From contig JBBCJU010000005.1 of the NCBI GenBank assembly GCA_037190145.1, positions 62,001 through 126,000 on the forward strand: a stretch of 64,000 nucleotides of DNA, written 5' to 3'. Below are positions 23,580 through 32,488 of the stretch, piece after piece. The notes under the pieces are model-generated. The model was not told the DNA's origin, made no database searches, and saw only the letters and a program-made list of their open reading frames with translations. Source of the stretch: 55-13 sp037190145. Its GTDB lineage: Bacteria; Armatimonadota; Fimbriimonadia; Fimbriimonadales; Fimbriimonadaceae. The translations under genes and the position numbers were made by a program. Positions within the stretch are counted from its first letter, which is position 1; every line of letters starts with the position of its first letter.

Positions 23580-25284
23580 ACGCTGGGGCCTCCCACTCAT
23601 CGTTTTTACTCTCGCCTTAGCCCTGAGATTGCTAGGGATAGGTTGGGGACTGCCCAATCAAGTTCACCAAGAGAGCTACCACCCGGATGAACCCGTTGTA
23701 TGGGTTTATTCCCAAGCCATAGAGCCCACAAAGCTAAAGTTCACCCCTGGCTTCTATAACTACGGCACGCTTTATCTCACCACGTTGAAAGTGGCATCAG
23801 ATGTCGTCGCGGGTTACTCTGGCGGTGGAGTAAATCCAGAGAAGCCAGATGAAGCTTGGACTTTTATTGGGAAAGCTCACTTAGCTGGTCGGATCATCAG
23901 TGCACTTGCCGGCTCAGCAATGGCGTTACTGGTATTTCTCATCCTTCGTAGATTCACCAACGATCTTGGCGCGATGTTTGGCGGACTTATGATCGCCTTT
24001 GCTCCGGCTCATGTGGTGCATTCCAGATTTCAAACCGTCGACATTTTAGCGGCCTTTCTTCTTACGGTAAGCGCCTTCTATGCTTTGAAGTTGATTCCTT
24101 CCGATCGCTTCGAAGAGAAGCTACCCGATATCAAGTTGGCGGTCCTTAGCGGTTTGTTTGCAGGGCTTAGCGCAGGAACCAAATACACCGGCATTCTTTG
24201 CATCCTCACGTTTGTAGTGATTGCTTTTGGTGTACGAAGAGAATCATGGCTAAAGCTTTCAGCTCTTGCGGTAGGCGTTAGCATCCTTTCATTTCTCATT
24301 GCGACTCCTGGAATCCTTCTTGAGACAAAAGCCTTCATGGATGGATTCTTCTATGAGACACGCCACGTAAAGGAAGGACATGGTCTGGTCTTCGAGGGCA
24401 CAACCTCTGGCTTCATTTACCACATTGCCAATCTACTGTTTGGTATTGGAACCCTGATGACGTTGTTGGGTTTTGCCGGAATTTTTGGCGGAGCCGCAAA
24501 AAAGAATTGGTGGGCCATCGGCTTGCTAGCCTTTCTAGTTCCGTACTACCTCATCATCGCCGGGGCAGAAGTGAAATTCATTCGCTACACGTTCCCTCTA
24601 TTTCTTGGCCTCGCTGTAGGCTTCGGATGGTTCGTTGGCAAAGCTCGTGAGAAAGGAGGGAAGTGGCATGCCGTAGTTGGATTGGCGATTCTCGGCCTCG
24701 GTGGACTCGTTGGAGGTGGACTTCAATCTTCTATCCAATTCAGCACGATGATGGCTACTTCCGATCCTCGAGAAGATGCGGGCAGATACTTGAAGGAGAA
24801 GGCAACCTCAGTTGGGATAGTTGCCGACCCCTGGTTCTATTCAGCATCTGTGCATCCTGAACTGGGACGGAGACTTGTCTATGGTCCAGGAATGCCGTTT
24901 GTAGGCAACTCACCCTATGGCCGGACCATAGATGCCCGAACGAATGCCTTTACTGCGCCAAAGGTAGATCGCTATGTGCCGCTAGATGGGGAAGGACAAA
25001 GAGACTTGTCTCAGCGTATGGATTGGGATGAACGGCTCATCACCGAATCTAAGCCCGAATACATCGTTTTCAGTTCCTTTGAGTCTGAGGGATTGGCTAG
25101 AATTGCCAAGTTGTCAAATCCATCCCCCGTTGGTAAAGATACTTCTGAGCGGGCAAGAACCTTCATGGAAAAACTGAAGGCTGACTATGAGTTTGATAAA
25201 CAGTTTGGGCCAAACAAAGAGATCGTACATGACATGCTCTACGTACAGCCAACGGTGTGGGTGTGGAAGCGAAAAGCTCCCTAG
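23542..25284 (+). CDS. Polytopic membrane glycosyltransferase (GT39/ArnT-like, GT-C fold)
   Basis: A 580-residue integral membrane protein with about 10-12 hydrophobic segments in the first ~400 residues and a soluble C-terminal region. The first extracytoplasmic loop carries the Asp-Glu motif ESYHPDEPVVW expected for PMT/ArnT-like GT-C enzymes. VHSRFQTVDILAAFLLTVSA and GLSAGTKYTGILCILTF also fit the family. It would transfer sugar from a polyprenyl-phosphate donor to an envelope acceptor; the acceptor is unknown. The start is GTG at 23542, overlapping the previous gene by 38 nt, and the 3' end overlaps the recombinase gene by 28 nt. Confidence 0.85.
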   Translation: MSKSPSTALSDPKRWGLPLIVFTLALALRLLGIGWGLPNQVHQESYHPDEPVVWVYSQAIEPTKLKFTPGFYNYGTLYLTTLKVASDVVAGYSGGGVNPEKPDEAWTFIGKAHLAGRIISALAGSAMALLVFLILRRFTNDLGAMFGGLMIAFAPAHVVHSRFQTVDILAAFLLTVSAFYALKLIPSDRFEEKLPDIKLAVLSGLFAGLSAGTKYTGILCILTFVVIAFGVRRESWLKLSALAVGVSILSFLIATPGILLETKAFMDGFFYETRHVKEGHGLVFEGTTSGFIYHIANLLFGIGTLMTLLGFAGIFGGAAKKNWWAIGLLAFLVPYYLIIAGAEVKFIRYTFPLFLGLAVGFGWFVGKAREKGGKWHAVVGLAILGLGGLVGGGLQSSIQFSTMMATSDPREDAGRYLKEKATSVGIVADPWFYSASVHPELGRRLVYGPGMPFVGNSPYGRTIDARTNAFTAPKVDRYVPLDGEGQRDLSQRMDWDERLITESKPEYIVFSSFESEGLARIAKLSNPSPVGKDTSERARTFMEKLKADYEFDKQFGPNKEIVHDMLYVQPTVWVWKRKAP

Positions 25285-26162
25285 TTGAGCCCATTGAGTG
25301 GTTTCTGGACTTCCTTCAAATCGAGAAGGGAGCCAGTATGCACACGGTTGCGGCTTACAAAAACGACCTTGGCCAAACTGCCAAGTACTTTGAGAAAATT
25401 GGTTTAGGTAATTGGCAACAACTAGAAGAAATTCAGATTGTTCAGTTTGAGTCGGCATTGGCGGTTGACATATCACAAGCCACAGCTCAAAGACGTCTCA
25501 GCTCACTTCGTTCCTTTTTGAAGTTCCTCAAACGCAGGAACATCGGTCCCAATACCGACCTTCCAAGCACCGGAGGATACCGAAAGAAGAAAGTGCTTCC
25601 CAAGGCTCTAAGCCTGGATCAGATGCTAAAGATGCTAGACAGCGCGGACGCAAGCAACGCCGCTGGACTCCGAGATCGTGCTCTGATGGAAGTTGTTTAT
25701 GGAGCGGGTCTCAGAGTTTCAGAAGCCGTTCAACTGGCAATGGATGAGTTGGACCTAGAAAATGGAGCACTGCGGATCACGGGGAAAAGAGGGAAGACAA
25801 GATGGGTTCCCGTTCCGGAAGTAACGCTTAGCTGGGTGCGTCGCTATTTAGCGTCATCTCGTCCAGAGCTAGTCAAGAAAGCATCTCGCCTTGTCTTTCT
25901 TTCCGATCGTGGCTTGCCGTTACTACGCCAGACGGTTTACAAGAAGATGGAAGCCTACTCCAAGAGGGCTGGAATTGAAGAGAACGTGAGTCCTCACACT
26001 TTGCGCCACACTTATGCAGTTCATCTTCTAAAAGGTGGGGCCGACCTAAGGGCCGTACAAGAGCTTCTTGGACACGAGTCTATTGCCACAACTCAGGTGT
26101 ACACACATCTAGACACGGATGAAGTCAGAAAGCGGTACCGATCCGCACATCCACGCGCCTAA
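25257..26162 (+). CDS. xerD: Tyrosine recombinase XerC/XerD family
   Basis: A 301-residue site-specific recombinase. The N-terminal SAM-like core-binding domain is residues ~10-100 (EWFLDFLQIEKGASMHTVAA, SSLRSFLKFLKRRNIG). The catalytic domain has the full set: Arg in GAGLRVSEAV, Lys in GKRGKTRWVPVP, HTLRHTYAVHLL, GHESIATTQ and the nucleophile Tyr in VYTHLDTDEVR. Length and housekeeping-like sequence suggest chromosome-dimer resolution rather than a mobile-element integrase; no att repeats or cargo are seen. Assignment to XerD rather than XerC is uncertain. The GTG start lies within the glycosyltransferase gene, and the stop overlaps convergent tsaD by 4 nt. Confidence 0.93.
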   Translation: MGVEAKSSLVEPIEWFLDFLQIEKGASMHTVAAYKNDLGQTAKYFEKIGLGNWQQLEEIQIVQFESALAVDISQATAQRRLSSLRSFLKFLKRRNIGPNTDLPSTGGYRKKKVLPKALSLDQMLKMLDSADASNAAGLRDRALMEVVYGAGLRVSEAVQLAMDELDLENGALRITGKRGKTRWVPVPEVTLSWVRRYLASSRPELVKKASRLVFLSDRGLPLLRQTVYKKMEAYSKRAGIEENVSPHTLRHTYAVHLLKGGADLRAVQELLGHESIATTQVYTHLDTDEVRKRYRSAHPRA

Positions 26163-27166
26163 CTCCCAAGTTCTACAGAGGCGAAACAATCAAGATCAAA
26201 GCCATCGCTTTCACCCCGTGCAAGTCGGGTACTGGCTGCCAACCCAATCATCGCCGCATTATCGGTACACATGGAGAGCGGTGGAGTCACAAACTCAATT
26301 CCTACTCGGTCGCAAGCTTCGGCCAGCCGCTCGCGTAGTGGAACATTTGCCGCCACTCCACCTACCAGTGTCAATGCACGAGAACCGAGCGAATCGCAAG
26401 CGCGGATGGCACGCTCCGTTAAAACGGACACAATTGTTTCTTGCATACTTGCCGCCGCATCGGGGACGCTAATCCCTTCTCCTTCGGTTTGAACTAGCCT
26501 TAGCATCGCGGTTTTTAAGCCGCTAAAAGAAAAATCTATGGTTTGTCCATGAAGACCCTTGGGCAAGGTGTATCTTTTTGGATTCCCGTGAACGGCTGCA
26601 TCTTGTATGGCTTTCCCTCCCGGATACCCGAGTCCAAGCAACCTTGCTCCTTTATCAAATGCCTCACCGGCTGCATCGTCGCGAGTCTGCCCAACAATCC
26701 GATAATGTCCAAAACCCTCCACTTGAACCAACTCTGTGTGCCCACCCGACACAATGAGGCAGGTATGAGGGAAGGGAAGATTGGGCTTTACGGCAAGGGT
26801 GCTTAATAAGTGTCCTTCCAGGTGGTGAATACCGATCAAGGGAATCTGTCTTGCAAAGGCAAGGGCTTTCGCAGCCGAAACGCCAACACTCAGCGCTCCT
26901 ATCAATCCCGGACGATTGGTCACCGCAACGGCAGCAATGTCGTTGAGTTCTAGGGATGCTGTCGTTAATGCATCCTCAATCACCGGAAGAATGGCCTCTA
27001 CATGGGCTCTAGCCGCTGCCTCTGGCACCACGCCTCCCCACTTCTGATGCAGATCAATCTGACTAGATACTGAGTTCGCCAGAACCTGAGTGCCCAGCAC
27101 AATTGCGGCGCTGGTTTCGTCACAGCTGGTTTCGATAGCTAAGATGGGGTGGGGGAAGAATGACAT
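26159..27166 (-). CDS. tsaD: tRNA N6-adenosine threonylcarbamoyltransferase
   Basis: A 335-residue enzyme that, with TsaB/TsaE, transfers the threonylcarbamoyl group to A37 of ANN-decoding tRNAs (t6A). The ASKHA fold signatures are present: ILAIETSCDETSAAIV at the N-terminus, metal-binding HHLEGHLLST, LIVSGGHTELVQVEGFGHY, GEAFDKGARLLGLGYPGG, FSFSGLKTAMLR and LVGGVAANVPLRERL. The length is typical. It is downstream of rimI with a 66-nt gap, a common tsaD-rimI neighbourhood. tsaB and tsaE are not in the window. Confidence 0.97.
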   Translation of the reverse strand: MSFFPHPILAIETSCDETSAAIVLGTQVLANSVSSQIDLHQKWGGVVPEAAARAHVEAILPVIEDALTTASLELNDIAAVAVTNRPGLIGALSVGVSAAKALAFARQIPLIGIHHLEGHLLSTLAVKPNLPFPHTCLIVSGGHTELVQVEGFGHYRIVGQTRDDAAGEAFDKGARLLGLGYPGGKAIQDAAVHGNPKRYTLPKGLHGQTIDFSFSGLKTAMLRLVQTEGEGISVPDAAASMQETIVSVLTERAIRACDSLGSRALTLVGGVAANVPLRERLAEACDRVGIEFVTPPLSMCTDNAAMIGLAASTRLARGESDGFDLDCFASVELGS

Positions 27167-27232
27167 TTGTAAAACGAAACTTCAGTATCCCTCTCCTGCT
27201 TCCTTTGATGCAGGTCAAAGGGACTGACTGGA

Positions 27233-27706
27233 TCAGGGAAGATAAGGCGGTTCCCACTTCTCTAAATGATGAAGCCACATCACCAAGGCGTCTTCCTGGT
27301 TGTCTGGGTAATAGCTCCTTCTCCGAGCGGCGGTAATGTAACCCAAGCCTTCGTAAAGTTTAATCGCAGGTTCATTACCAGCCCGGACCTCCAGAGTTGA
27401 ACAAGACATATTTCTCTCTTTTGCCTTGGTTAGCAACTCGATCATCATCCTCTTTCCAATGCCTTTGCGCTGATGGTTGGGTGATACGGCGACCGTCGTG
27501 ATGTGCGTTTCGTCTATGACCATCCAGAACCCTCCGTAGCCTACAACTTCACCATCTAGTAGTGCCGTTAGGAAAACTCCCTGGGGGTGTGTCAATTCAT
27601 TTCGAAAGCTCTTTTCGGACCACGGAGCCGTATTGACCACCCGCTCAATCTCGAGAATTGGGCTGATGTGCGACTCTTCCAATGGCACAAAGCGTAGCGT
27701 CTTCAA
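27233..27706 (-). CDS. rimI: RimI-like ribosomal-protein-alanine N-acetyltransferase
   Basis: A 157-residue GNAT enzyme. It carries the RimI-type N-terminus (ISPILEIERVVNTAPWSEKS, FRNELTHPQGVFL), the acetyl-CoA motif VAVSPNHQRKGIGKRMMIEL, and the C-terminal NEPAIKLYEGLGY with ARRRSYYPDNQEDALVMWL. RimI acetylates the N-terminal alanine of S18 in E. coli. The start is TTG at 27706, 7 nt after the livF stop, so it is probably co-transcribed with livF and tsaD. Confidence 0.93.
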   Translation of the reverse strand: MKTLRFVPLEESHISPILEIERVVNTAPWSEKSFRNELTHPQGVFLTALLDGEVVGYGGFWMVIDETHITTVAVSPNHQRKGIGKRMMIELLTKAKERNMSCSTLEVRAGNEPAIKLYEGLGYITAARRRSYYPDNQEDALVMWLHHLEKWEPPYLP

Positions 27707-27713
27707 AGGTGGG

Positions 27714-28415
27714 TTAGCCTCCGAGATAGGCTTCCTTAACTTTCGGATTGCTGAGCAAGTTCTGACCGGTGTCGCTTAAAACGATCACTCCGGTTTCAAG
27801 TACATAGGCACGATGTGCAATCTCTAGCGCTCGGTTTGCATTTTGTTCAACCAGCAAAACCGTCGTTCCATCCTTATTGAGATCCAGAGCAATTCTAAAA
27901 ATCTCAGCCACCAGGTTTGGAGCAAGTCCAAGAGAGGGTTCATCCAACAAGAGAAGCTTGGGCCGAGACATTAAGGCTCGTCCAATCGCCAACATTTGCT
28001 GCTCGCCGCCGCTTAACGTGCCAGAGTTCTGCTTAAAACGTTCGCGGAGTCGCGGGAACCTATCCATAGCGGCATCCATGTCTTTTTGAATCTCCGCATC
28101 GTTACGAATATAAGCACCCAACATCAGGTTCTCTTGAACCGTCATGTTCGTGAAAATTCGGCGTCCTTCAGGAGATTGACTGATACCTAGCTTCACAATG
28201 TCATCGGAAGCCATATCTGATATCTCCTTGCCCAAGAACTGAATAGAACCGGATTTGGGGCGTAGAAGGCCACTGATCGTTCTCAATAAGGTGCTTTTGC
28301 CCGCACCGTTAGAACCAATAATCGAAACAATCTCACCTTGCTCAACCTTGATTGAGACGTCATTCAGCGCCTGAATTGCGCCGTAAAACACATTGATGCC
28401 ATTAATCTCAAGCAT
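27714..28415 (-). CDS. livF: Branched-chain amino acid ABC transporter ATP-binding protein
   Basis: A 233-residue ABC ATPase of the LivF type. Features are the Walker A motif GSNGAGKSTLLRTISGLL, LivF-type LGISQSPEGRRIFTNMTVQE, the signature LSGGEQQMLAIGRALMSRP, Walker B LLLLDEPSLGLAP and the H-loop-equivalent VLLVEQNANRALE. I set the start at ATG 28415 because MLEINGINVFYG matches family N-termini; a TTG three codons upstream is possible. No livG, livH, livM or binding-protein gene is nearby, so this subunit must work with partners encoded elsewhere, or it serves another substrate. Confidence 0.92.
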   Translation of the reverse strand: MLEINGINVFYGAIQALNDVSIKVEQGEIVSIIGSNGAGKSTLLRTISGLLRPKSGSIQFLGKEISDMASDDIVKLGISQSPEGRRIFTNMTVQENLMLGAYIRNDAEIQKDMDAAMDRFPRLRERFKQNSGTLSGGEQQMLAIGRALMSRPKLLLLDEPSLGLAPNLVAEIFRIALDLNKDGTTVLLVEQNANRALEIAHRAYVLETGVIVLSDTGQNLLSNPKVKEAYLGG

Positions 28416-28442
28416 GGGACCCAACGATTCTAGCGCATTTGG

Positions 28443-28506
28443 GTCAAATCACGTAAGGGAAGGGGATTCACTCTGTGCTTACTCACTAAGTCAAACCTCA
28501 CGTAAC
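28443..28506. repeat. Direct repeat GTCAAA-(cc)-TCACGTAA in livF-glgP intergenic region
   Basis: Two near-identical copies, GTCAAATCACGTAAG (28443-28457) and GTCAAACCTCACGTAAC (28490-28506), lie in the 151-nt divergent spacer. A partial third copy (ATCAAACCCTCA) is at 28514-28525. The placement upstream of both genes suggests a regulator-binding site, but no factor is known. Confidence 0.5.
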
Positions 28507-28566
28507 CTACCAAATCAAACCCTCAGCCTAGGTAATTTGTACAGGTAAGCCGAAGATACGAAAGGT

Positions 28567-31134
28567 ATGCCGATGCGAAACCCCAAGTTCACCCACACCA
28601 TCGAAGTCGTTTGGGATCTCCCCGAACCCATCCGCGCGTTAAAGAAACTGGCGATGAATTTTCGCTGGTCTTGGCATCACGAAACCCGTGATCTATTCCG
28701 TTCCATAGACAAGGATCTCTGGGATCTCAGTCATCACAACCCGATAGAATTCCTTTATTCCATCGATCGGGAACGTTTGGCCAGACTCGCCACCGACTCT
28801 GTTTTCTTGGCAAAGCTAAAGGCGTGCGAAAAAGATCTGGACGATTACTTAGCGGCAGAAACATGGTATTCACGGCAACAGAATCGTATCGAGGGTGAGC
28901 GATTCGCCTATTTCTGCGCTGAATTTGGAGTTTCCGAAGGTCTTCCCATCTACTCAGGCGGACTTGGAATCCTTGCGGGAGACCACCTTAAAGCTGCCAG
29001 TGATCTGGGATTACCGTTAGTGGGTGTCGGCCTACTCTATGCCCGAGGCTACTTCCGCCAGCAATTGAATCCGGACGGCTGGCAGCAAGAGATTTATCCC
29101 CAATACGACTTCTATGGCATGCCGCTAACGCTCATCAAGAACGAAAACAATGCTCCGCTCCGAGTAGAAGTTGAGTTCCCTGATCGAACAGTGAATTGCC
29201 AGATTTGGAGAGCAGATATCGGACGAATCTCGCTCTATCTTCTAGACAGCAACGTGTTGGAAAATGCTCCCACCGATCAAGGCATTACCGATACGCTCTA
29301 TGGTGGCGATGAGGAGATGCGAATCCGCCAAGAGATGATCTTGGGAATTGGTGGCATGAGAGCCTTGAAAGCACTGGGAATCTCGCCGACCGTCTGCCAC
29401 ATGAATGAAGGGCACGCTGCATTTCTTTCCATTGAGAGGATTCGACAGTTCATGCTTGATCACGGCTGCGATTTCAAAACTGCTCGCCAAGTCATTGTTA
29501 ATGGCAATGTTTTCACCACCCACACTCCTGTACCCGCCGGATTTGACCTCTTTACGAAGGATCTTCTAGAGCGCTATCTAGGAAAGCTAGTGGCCTCTTC
29601 CAGTCTTAACTTTGATGAGTTCCTCAGACTTGGAAGAATTGATCCCGAGAACCAAGGGGAAGCTTTCAATATGGCGGTTCTAGCCATGGAGAACGCGAAC
29701 TATGTCAATGGCGTTTCCAAGCTCCATGCTGAGGTGACGCGATCTATGTTCCACTCGCGTTGGCCAGATTATCCCGAGAGTGAAGTACCGATTGATGCCG
29801 TTACTAACGGTATTCACACCCTCACCTGGATTTCTCGTAGATCCACTGAACTCTTCGATGAGTATCTAGGATCGACCTGGCGCGATGATGCTGGCAATCC
29901 TCAGGCGTGGGCAGGTGTCGAAGACATTCCTGATCATGAACTTTGGGCCGTTCGTGAGAACCAGAGAGGCGACCTCATACGCTTTGTCCGCAAGCGTTTG
30001 CAAAACGACATGGCCAAGAGGAACGCTGCGGTTCCTGACTTCCAACTCATGGGTGGAATCTTGGATCCCCGCATCCTCACAATCGGTTTTGCTCGACGGT
30101 TTGCAACCTATAAACGCGCAACGCTGATGCTGAGTGATCGGCAGAAGCTACTTGAACTGCTAAACCACGCAGAACGCCCCATTCAGATTGTGATTGCCGG
30201 AAAGAGTCACCCTCGCGATGATGGCGGAAAGAAACTCATCCAAGAACTTGTCCGGTTCGTAAATTACGAAGGTGGTCGGCACCGAATGGTCTTCATTGAA
30301 GACTACGACATGGAAGTTGGCCGAGCCTTGGTTCAAGGTGTCGATGTATGGCTGAACAATCCTCGACGTCCAATGGAAGCAAGCGGAACCAGCGGAATGA
30401 AAGTGGTGCCGAATGGTGGCTTGAATTGTTCCATCCTCGACGGATGGTGGGATGAAGGCTATGACCCTGGGGTCGGTTTTGCGATTGGTGATAGGAATGA
30501 TTTCCCAGATCAGGGGCAGCAAGACTGGTTGGACAGTCAATCCCTGTATGGCTTGATTGAGTCAGAGATTGCTCCTAAGTTCTACCACCGACCAGACAAT
30601 GGATTGCCGACGGGATGGATTCAAATGATGCGCAAGTCGATCAAGAATCTCGCGCCGATGTTCTCAACCGGAAGAATGGTTCAGGAGTACGCCGAGAAAT
30701 TCTACTTACCATCGTCGGAGGCTTACGCCAAGATGCAGTCAAACGACCTTGCTCAGGCTAAGTCTGCTCTTGATTGGCGTTCGCGCGTTCGAGGGGCTTG
30801 GAATGAGGTGCGCATTTTGGGGTCATCTAACGATACGGGAGCCAAAGTTGATTTGGGTCAACCATTCACGGTTAGCGCAAACGTCGTATTGGGTTCCTTG
30901 AAGCCGGAAGATGTAAAGGTACAAGCGCTTGTGGGTCGAATGGGTGCCAACCGAGAATTGGTGGACTTCACGCCGATCAATCTCAGTCCAGTTGGCCAAG
31001 AAGGAGAATCTACAAAGTACGAAGGCCAAGTTCAGCTATCTGAACCTGGCCATCGAGGCTACACCATCCGGGTTATTCCAAGCCACGATGATGTAAGCGT
31101 TCCTAGCGAATTGAATCTAGTTCGCTGGCAATAG
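28567..31134 (+). CDS. glgP: Alpha-glucan (glycogen/maltodextrin) phosphorylase
   Basis: An 855-residue GT35 phosphorylase of the shorter bacterial type, with an N-terminal DUF3417-like segment (RALKKLAMNFRWSWHHETRD). It releases glucose 1-phosphate from glycogen or maltodextrins using pyridoxal phosphate. Visible motifs are YFCAEFGVSEGLPIYSGGLG, HMNEGHAAFLSIERIR, NVFTTHTPVPAGFD, FARRFATYKRATLML, and the PLP-lysine motif EASGTSGMKVVPNGGLN followed by LDGWWDEGYD. The C-terminal ~130 residues form a predicted beta domain. ATG 28567 is preceded by AAAGG; ATG 28573 is an alternative. Convergent with the RRM gene, 1 nt apart. Confidence 0.96.
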   Translation: MPMRNPKFTHTIEVVWDLPEPIRALKKLAMNFRWSWHHETRDLFRSIDKDLWDLSHHNPIEFLYSIDRERLARLATDSVFLAKLKACEKDLDDYLAAETWYSRQQNRIEGERFAYFCAEFGVSEGLPIYSGGLGILAGDHLKAASDLGLPLVGVGLLYARGYFRQQLNPDGWQQEIYPQYDFYGMPLTLIKNENNAPLRVEVEFPDRTVNCQIWRADIGRISLYLLDSNVLENAPTDQGITDTLYGGDEEMRIRQEMILGIGGMRALKALGISPTVCHMNEGHAAFLSIERIRQFMLDHGCDFKTARQVIVNGNVFTTHTPVPAGFDLFTKDLLERYLGKLVASSSLNFDEFLRLGRIDPENQGEAFNMAVLAMENANYVNGVSKLHAEVTRSMFHSRWPDYPESEVPIDAVTNGIHTLTWISRRSTELFDEYLGSTWRDDAGNPQAWAGVEDIPDHELWAVRENQRGDLIRFVRKRLQNDMAKRNAAVPDFQLMGGILDPRILTIGFARRFATYKRATLMLSDRQKLLELLNHAERPIQIVIAGKSHPRDDGGKKLIQELVRFVNYEGGRHRMVFIEDYDMEVGRALVQGVDVWLNNPRRPMEASGTSGMKVVPNGGLNCSILDGWWDEGYDPGVGFAIGDRNDFPDQGQQDWLDSQSLYGLIESEIAPKFYHRPDNGLPTGWIQMMRKSIKNLAPMFSTGRMVQEYAEKFYLPSSEAYAKMQSNDLAQAKSALDWRSRVRGAWNEVRILGSSNDTGAKVDLGQPFTVSANVVLGSLKPEDVKVQALVGRMGANRELVDFTPINLSPVGQEGESTKYEGQVQLSEPGHRGYTIRVIPSHDDVSVPSELNLVRWQ

Positions 31135-31135
31135 A

Positions 31136-31558
31136 TTAGTAGCGGCCACCGCCGCCACGACCGCCGCGACCACCTCGGTCGCGGCCGCCTCCGCCACCAC
31201 CGCCGTATCCGCCTCTATCACGGTCGCCATAGCCACCGCCTCCTCCGCCGCCGTAGCCTCCGCCACCACCGCTGTAGCCGCCACGGTCTCGGCCTCCGCC
31301 ACCACCATAGCCTCCACCTCCGCCACCTGGCGTCTTGGGTCGAGCTTCATTTACGGTGAGCTTGCGTCCACCCATTTCGGCGTCATGCTTTTCGCTAATG
31401 GCCGTATCAAGCATCTCTTCGTCGATGTCAACAAATCCAAAGCCTCGCCCTTCTACAATCCGGGCTTTGCTGGCGTTATAGGCGCTAAAGAAGTCTAGGA
31501 GATCACTCTCTGAAGCCGAATAGGGAAGGTTCCCTACATATAGAGTTTTAGTAGCCAT
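31136..31558 (-). CDS. RRM-domain RNA-binding protein with Gly/Arg-rich tail
   Basis: A 140-residue protein. Residues 1-75 form a single RNA recognition motif: RNP2 TLYVGNLPYSAS and RNP1 RGFGFVDIDEEM, and it ends KLTVNEARPK. Residues ~80-140 are low-complexity Gly/Tyr/Arg/Asp (RGG-like) repeats. Similar small RRM proteins in cyanobacteria and other bacteria bind RNA and are often cold-inducible. The gene has a strong promoter (TTGGAA-17-TATAAT) and a ~100-nt leader with a small GC-rich hairpin near the start codon. The tail's repetitive coding creates long spurious frames on the other strand. Confidence 0.94.
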   Translation of the reverse strand: MATKTLYVGNLPYSASESDLLDFFSAYNASKARIVEGRGFGFVDIDEEMLDTAISEKHDAEMGGRKLTVNEARPKTPGGGGGGYGGGGGRDRGGYSGGGGGYGGGGGGGYGDRDRGGYGGGGGGGRDRGGRGGRGGGGRY

Positions 31559-31664
31559 TTATGTCCTTGCCCGGGCAAAAGCCCGAAGCGTCAGTCCGGT
31601 TTGTATTCAGCCAGGCAATACGGACGTGCGAAAGGCAAGGCGCGAATCTTTCCGAAACGCGAGC

Positions 31665-31693
31665 ATTATACCAACGGGTTTTAATTCTTCCAA
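31665..31693 (-). promoter_or_regulatory. Strong sigma-70-type promoter of the RRM gene
   Basis: On the minus strand, -35 TTGGAA (31688-31693) and a perfect -10 TATAAT (31665-31670) are separated by 17 bp. The predicted start near 31658 leaves a leader of ~100 nt before the ATG at 31558. That leader contains CGGGC-TTTT-GCCCG close to the start codon. Confidence 0.82.
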
Positions 31694-31697
31694 GAAC

Positions 31698-32381
31698 TTA
31701 TTTCAAGCGAAGAATAAAGGGGCTTGAAGAGCGATCAATTGTGAGGCTGGAGTAGTCTGAAATTTGAATGTCTGCTTCCTCCGCAGCTTCTTCAGAAAGG
31801 CCCACGACTCTCATGCCAGCGCCCTTCGCAGAACGCACTCCGGCTAAGGTGTCCTCGAAGGCAATAATGTCGCTCGGTGGAATCCCAAGTCTTGCGGCCC
31901 CAGTCAAGAATGCCTCTGGATCGGGTTTTCCTCTTGATATTTCTTCTGCCGTGACAAAGATATCTGGCGGCTGAATCCCTCCGGCTTTTATCCTGGGATA
32001 GGCGATTGGGCGACTTCCCGAAGTCACAATGCCCCAAGGAATATCTTGAATCTGTTTGATGAATTCGAGGGCTCCTGGCATAGGAACAACACCTTCTGTA
32101 TCGGTAGCCTCCAAGTGTTCTAGCCTTGAAAACGCCGCTTGTTGGTCAAGGTGGGGAGCCAACCGAGCAATGGAATCAACTGCACGCCGCCCATGTATCT
32201 GAGGAACGATAACATCTGGGTCGAGACCAAACTCAATGGACCAAGTCCGCCAAGCTCGATCTACTGCGGGAAGGGAATTGACTAGCGTTCCATCCAAGTC
32301 AAAAAGAAGCCCACGAAAAGGGAAGGAACTCAAACTGCTAGAACTCTCCCTCGTTTCAAATGCATGATCCAAGTCTACCAT
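31698..32381 (-). CDS. HAD-superfamily phosphatase (sugar/glycerol phosphatase-like)
   Basis: A 227-residue HAD hydrolase with all four motifs: I LLFDLDGTLVNS (nucleophile Asp), II GIVTSGSRP, III GKPDPEAF, IV IIAFEDTLAGVRSAKGAGM. A helical cap lies after motif I. It resembles small sugar-phosphate or glycerol-3-phosphate phosphatases (YfbT/GPP-like) and beta-phosphoglucomutase relatives; the substrate is not identifiable. About 18 residues precede the core. The gene ends just 4 bases upstream (minus strand) of the RRM promoter. Its closeness to glucan phosphorylase may reflect sugar-phosphate metabolism (weak inference). Confidence 0.9.
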   Translation of the reverse strand: MVDLDHAFETRESSSSLSSFPFRGLLFDLDGTLVNSLPAVDRAWRTWSIEFGLDPDVIVPQIHGRRAVDSIARLAPHLDQQAAFSRLEHLEATDTEGVVPMPGALEFIKQIQDIPWGIVTSGSRPIAYPRIKAGGIQPPDIFVTAEEISRGKPDPEAFLTGAARLGIPPSDIIAFEDTLAGVRSAKGAGMRVVGLSEEAAEEADIQISDYSSLTIDRSSSPFILRLK

Positions 32382-32488
32382 TGGGCTCTTTCTGGTCCCA
32401 AAGGTTGACTATCCAGGTAATCATGCCGAAAATGGAGAGGTAGGGACCGGCTTGCCCGGGTACCCTAAGCTGTCTGGGGATACGATCA

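Noticed and set aside
25257..26162. Tyrosine recombinase as an integrase of a mobile element, with the tRNA genes as att site
   Set aside because: The sequence is housekeeping Xer-like, it is 35 kb from the tRNAs, and no att repeats or phage/plasmid genes were seen.
31117..31350. Ala/Val/Glu-rich alternative frame in the RRM gene tail
   Set aside because: It arises from reading the Gly-rich repeat codons in another frame; the RRM frame has clear RNP motifs and a promoter.
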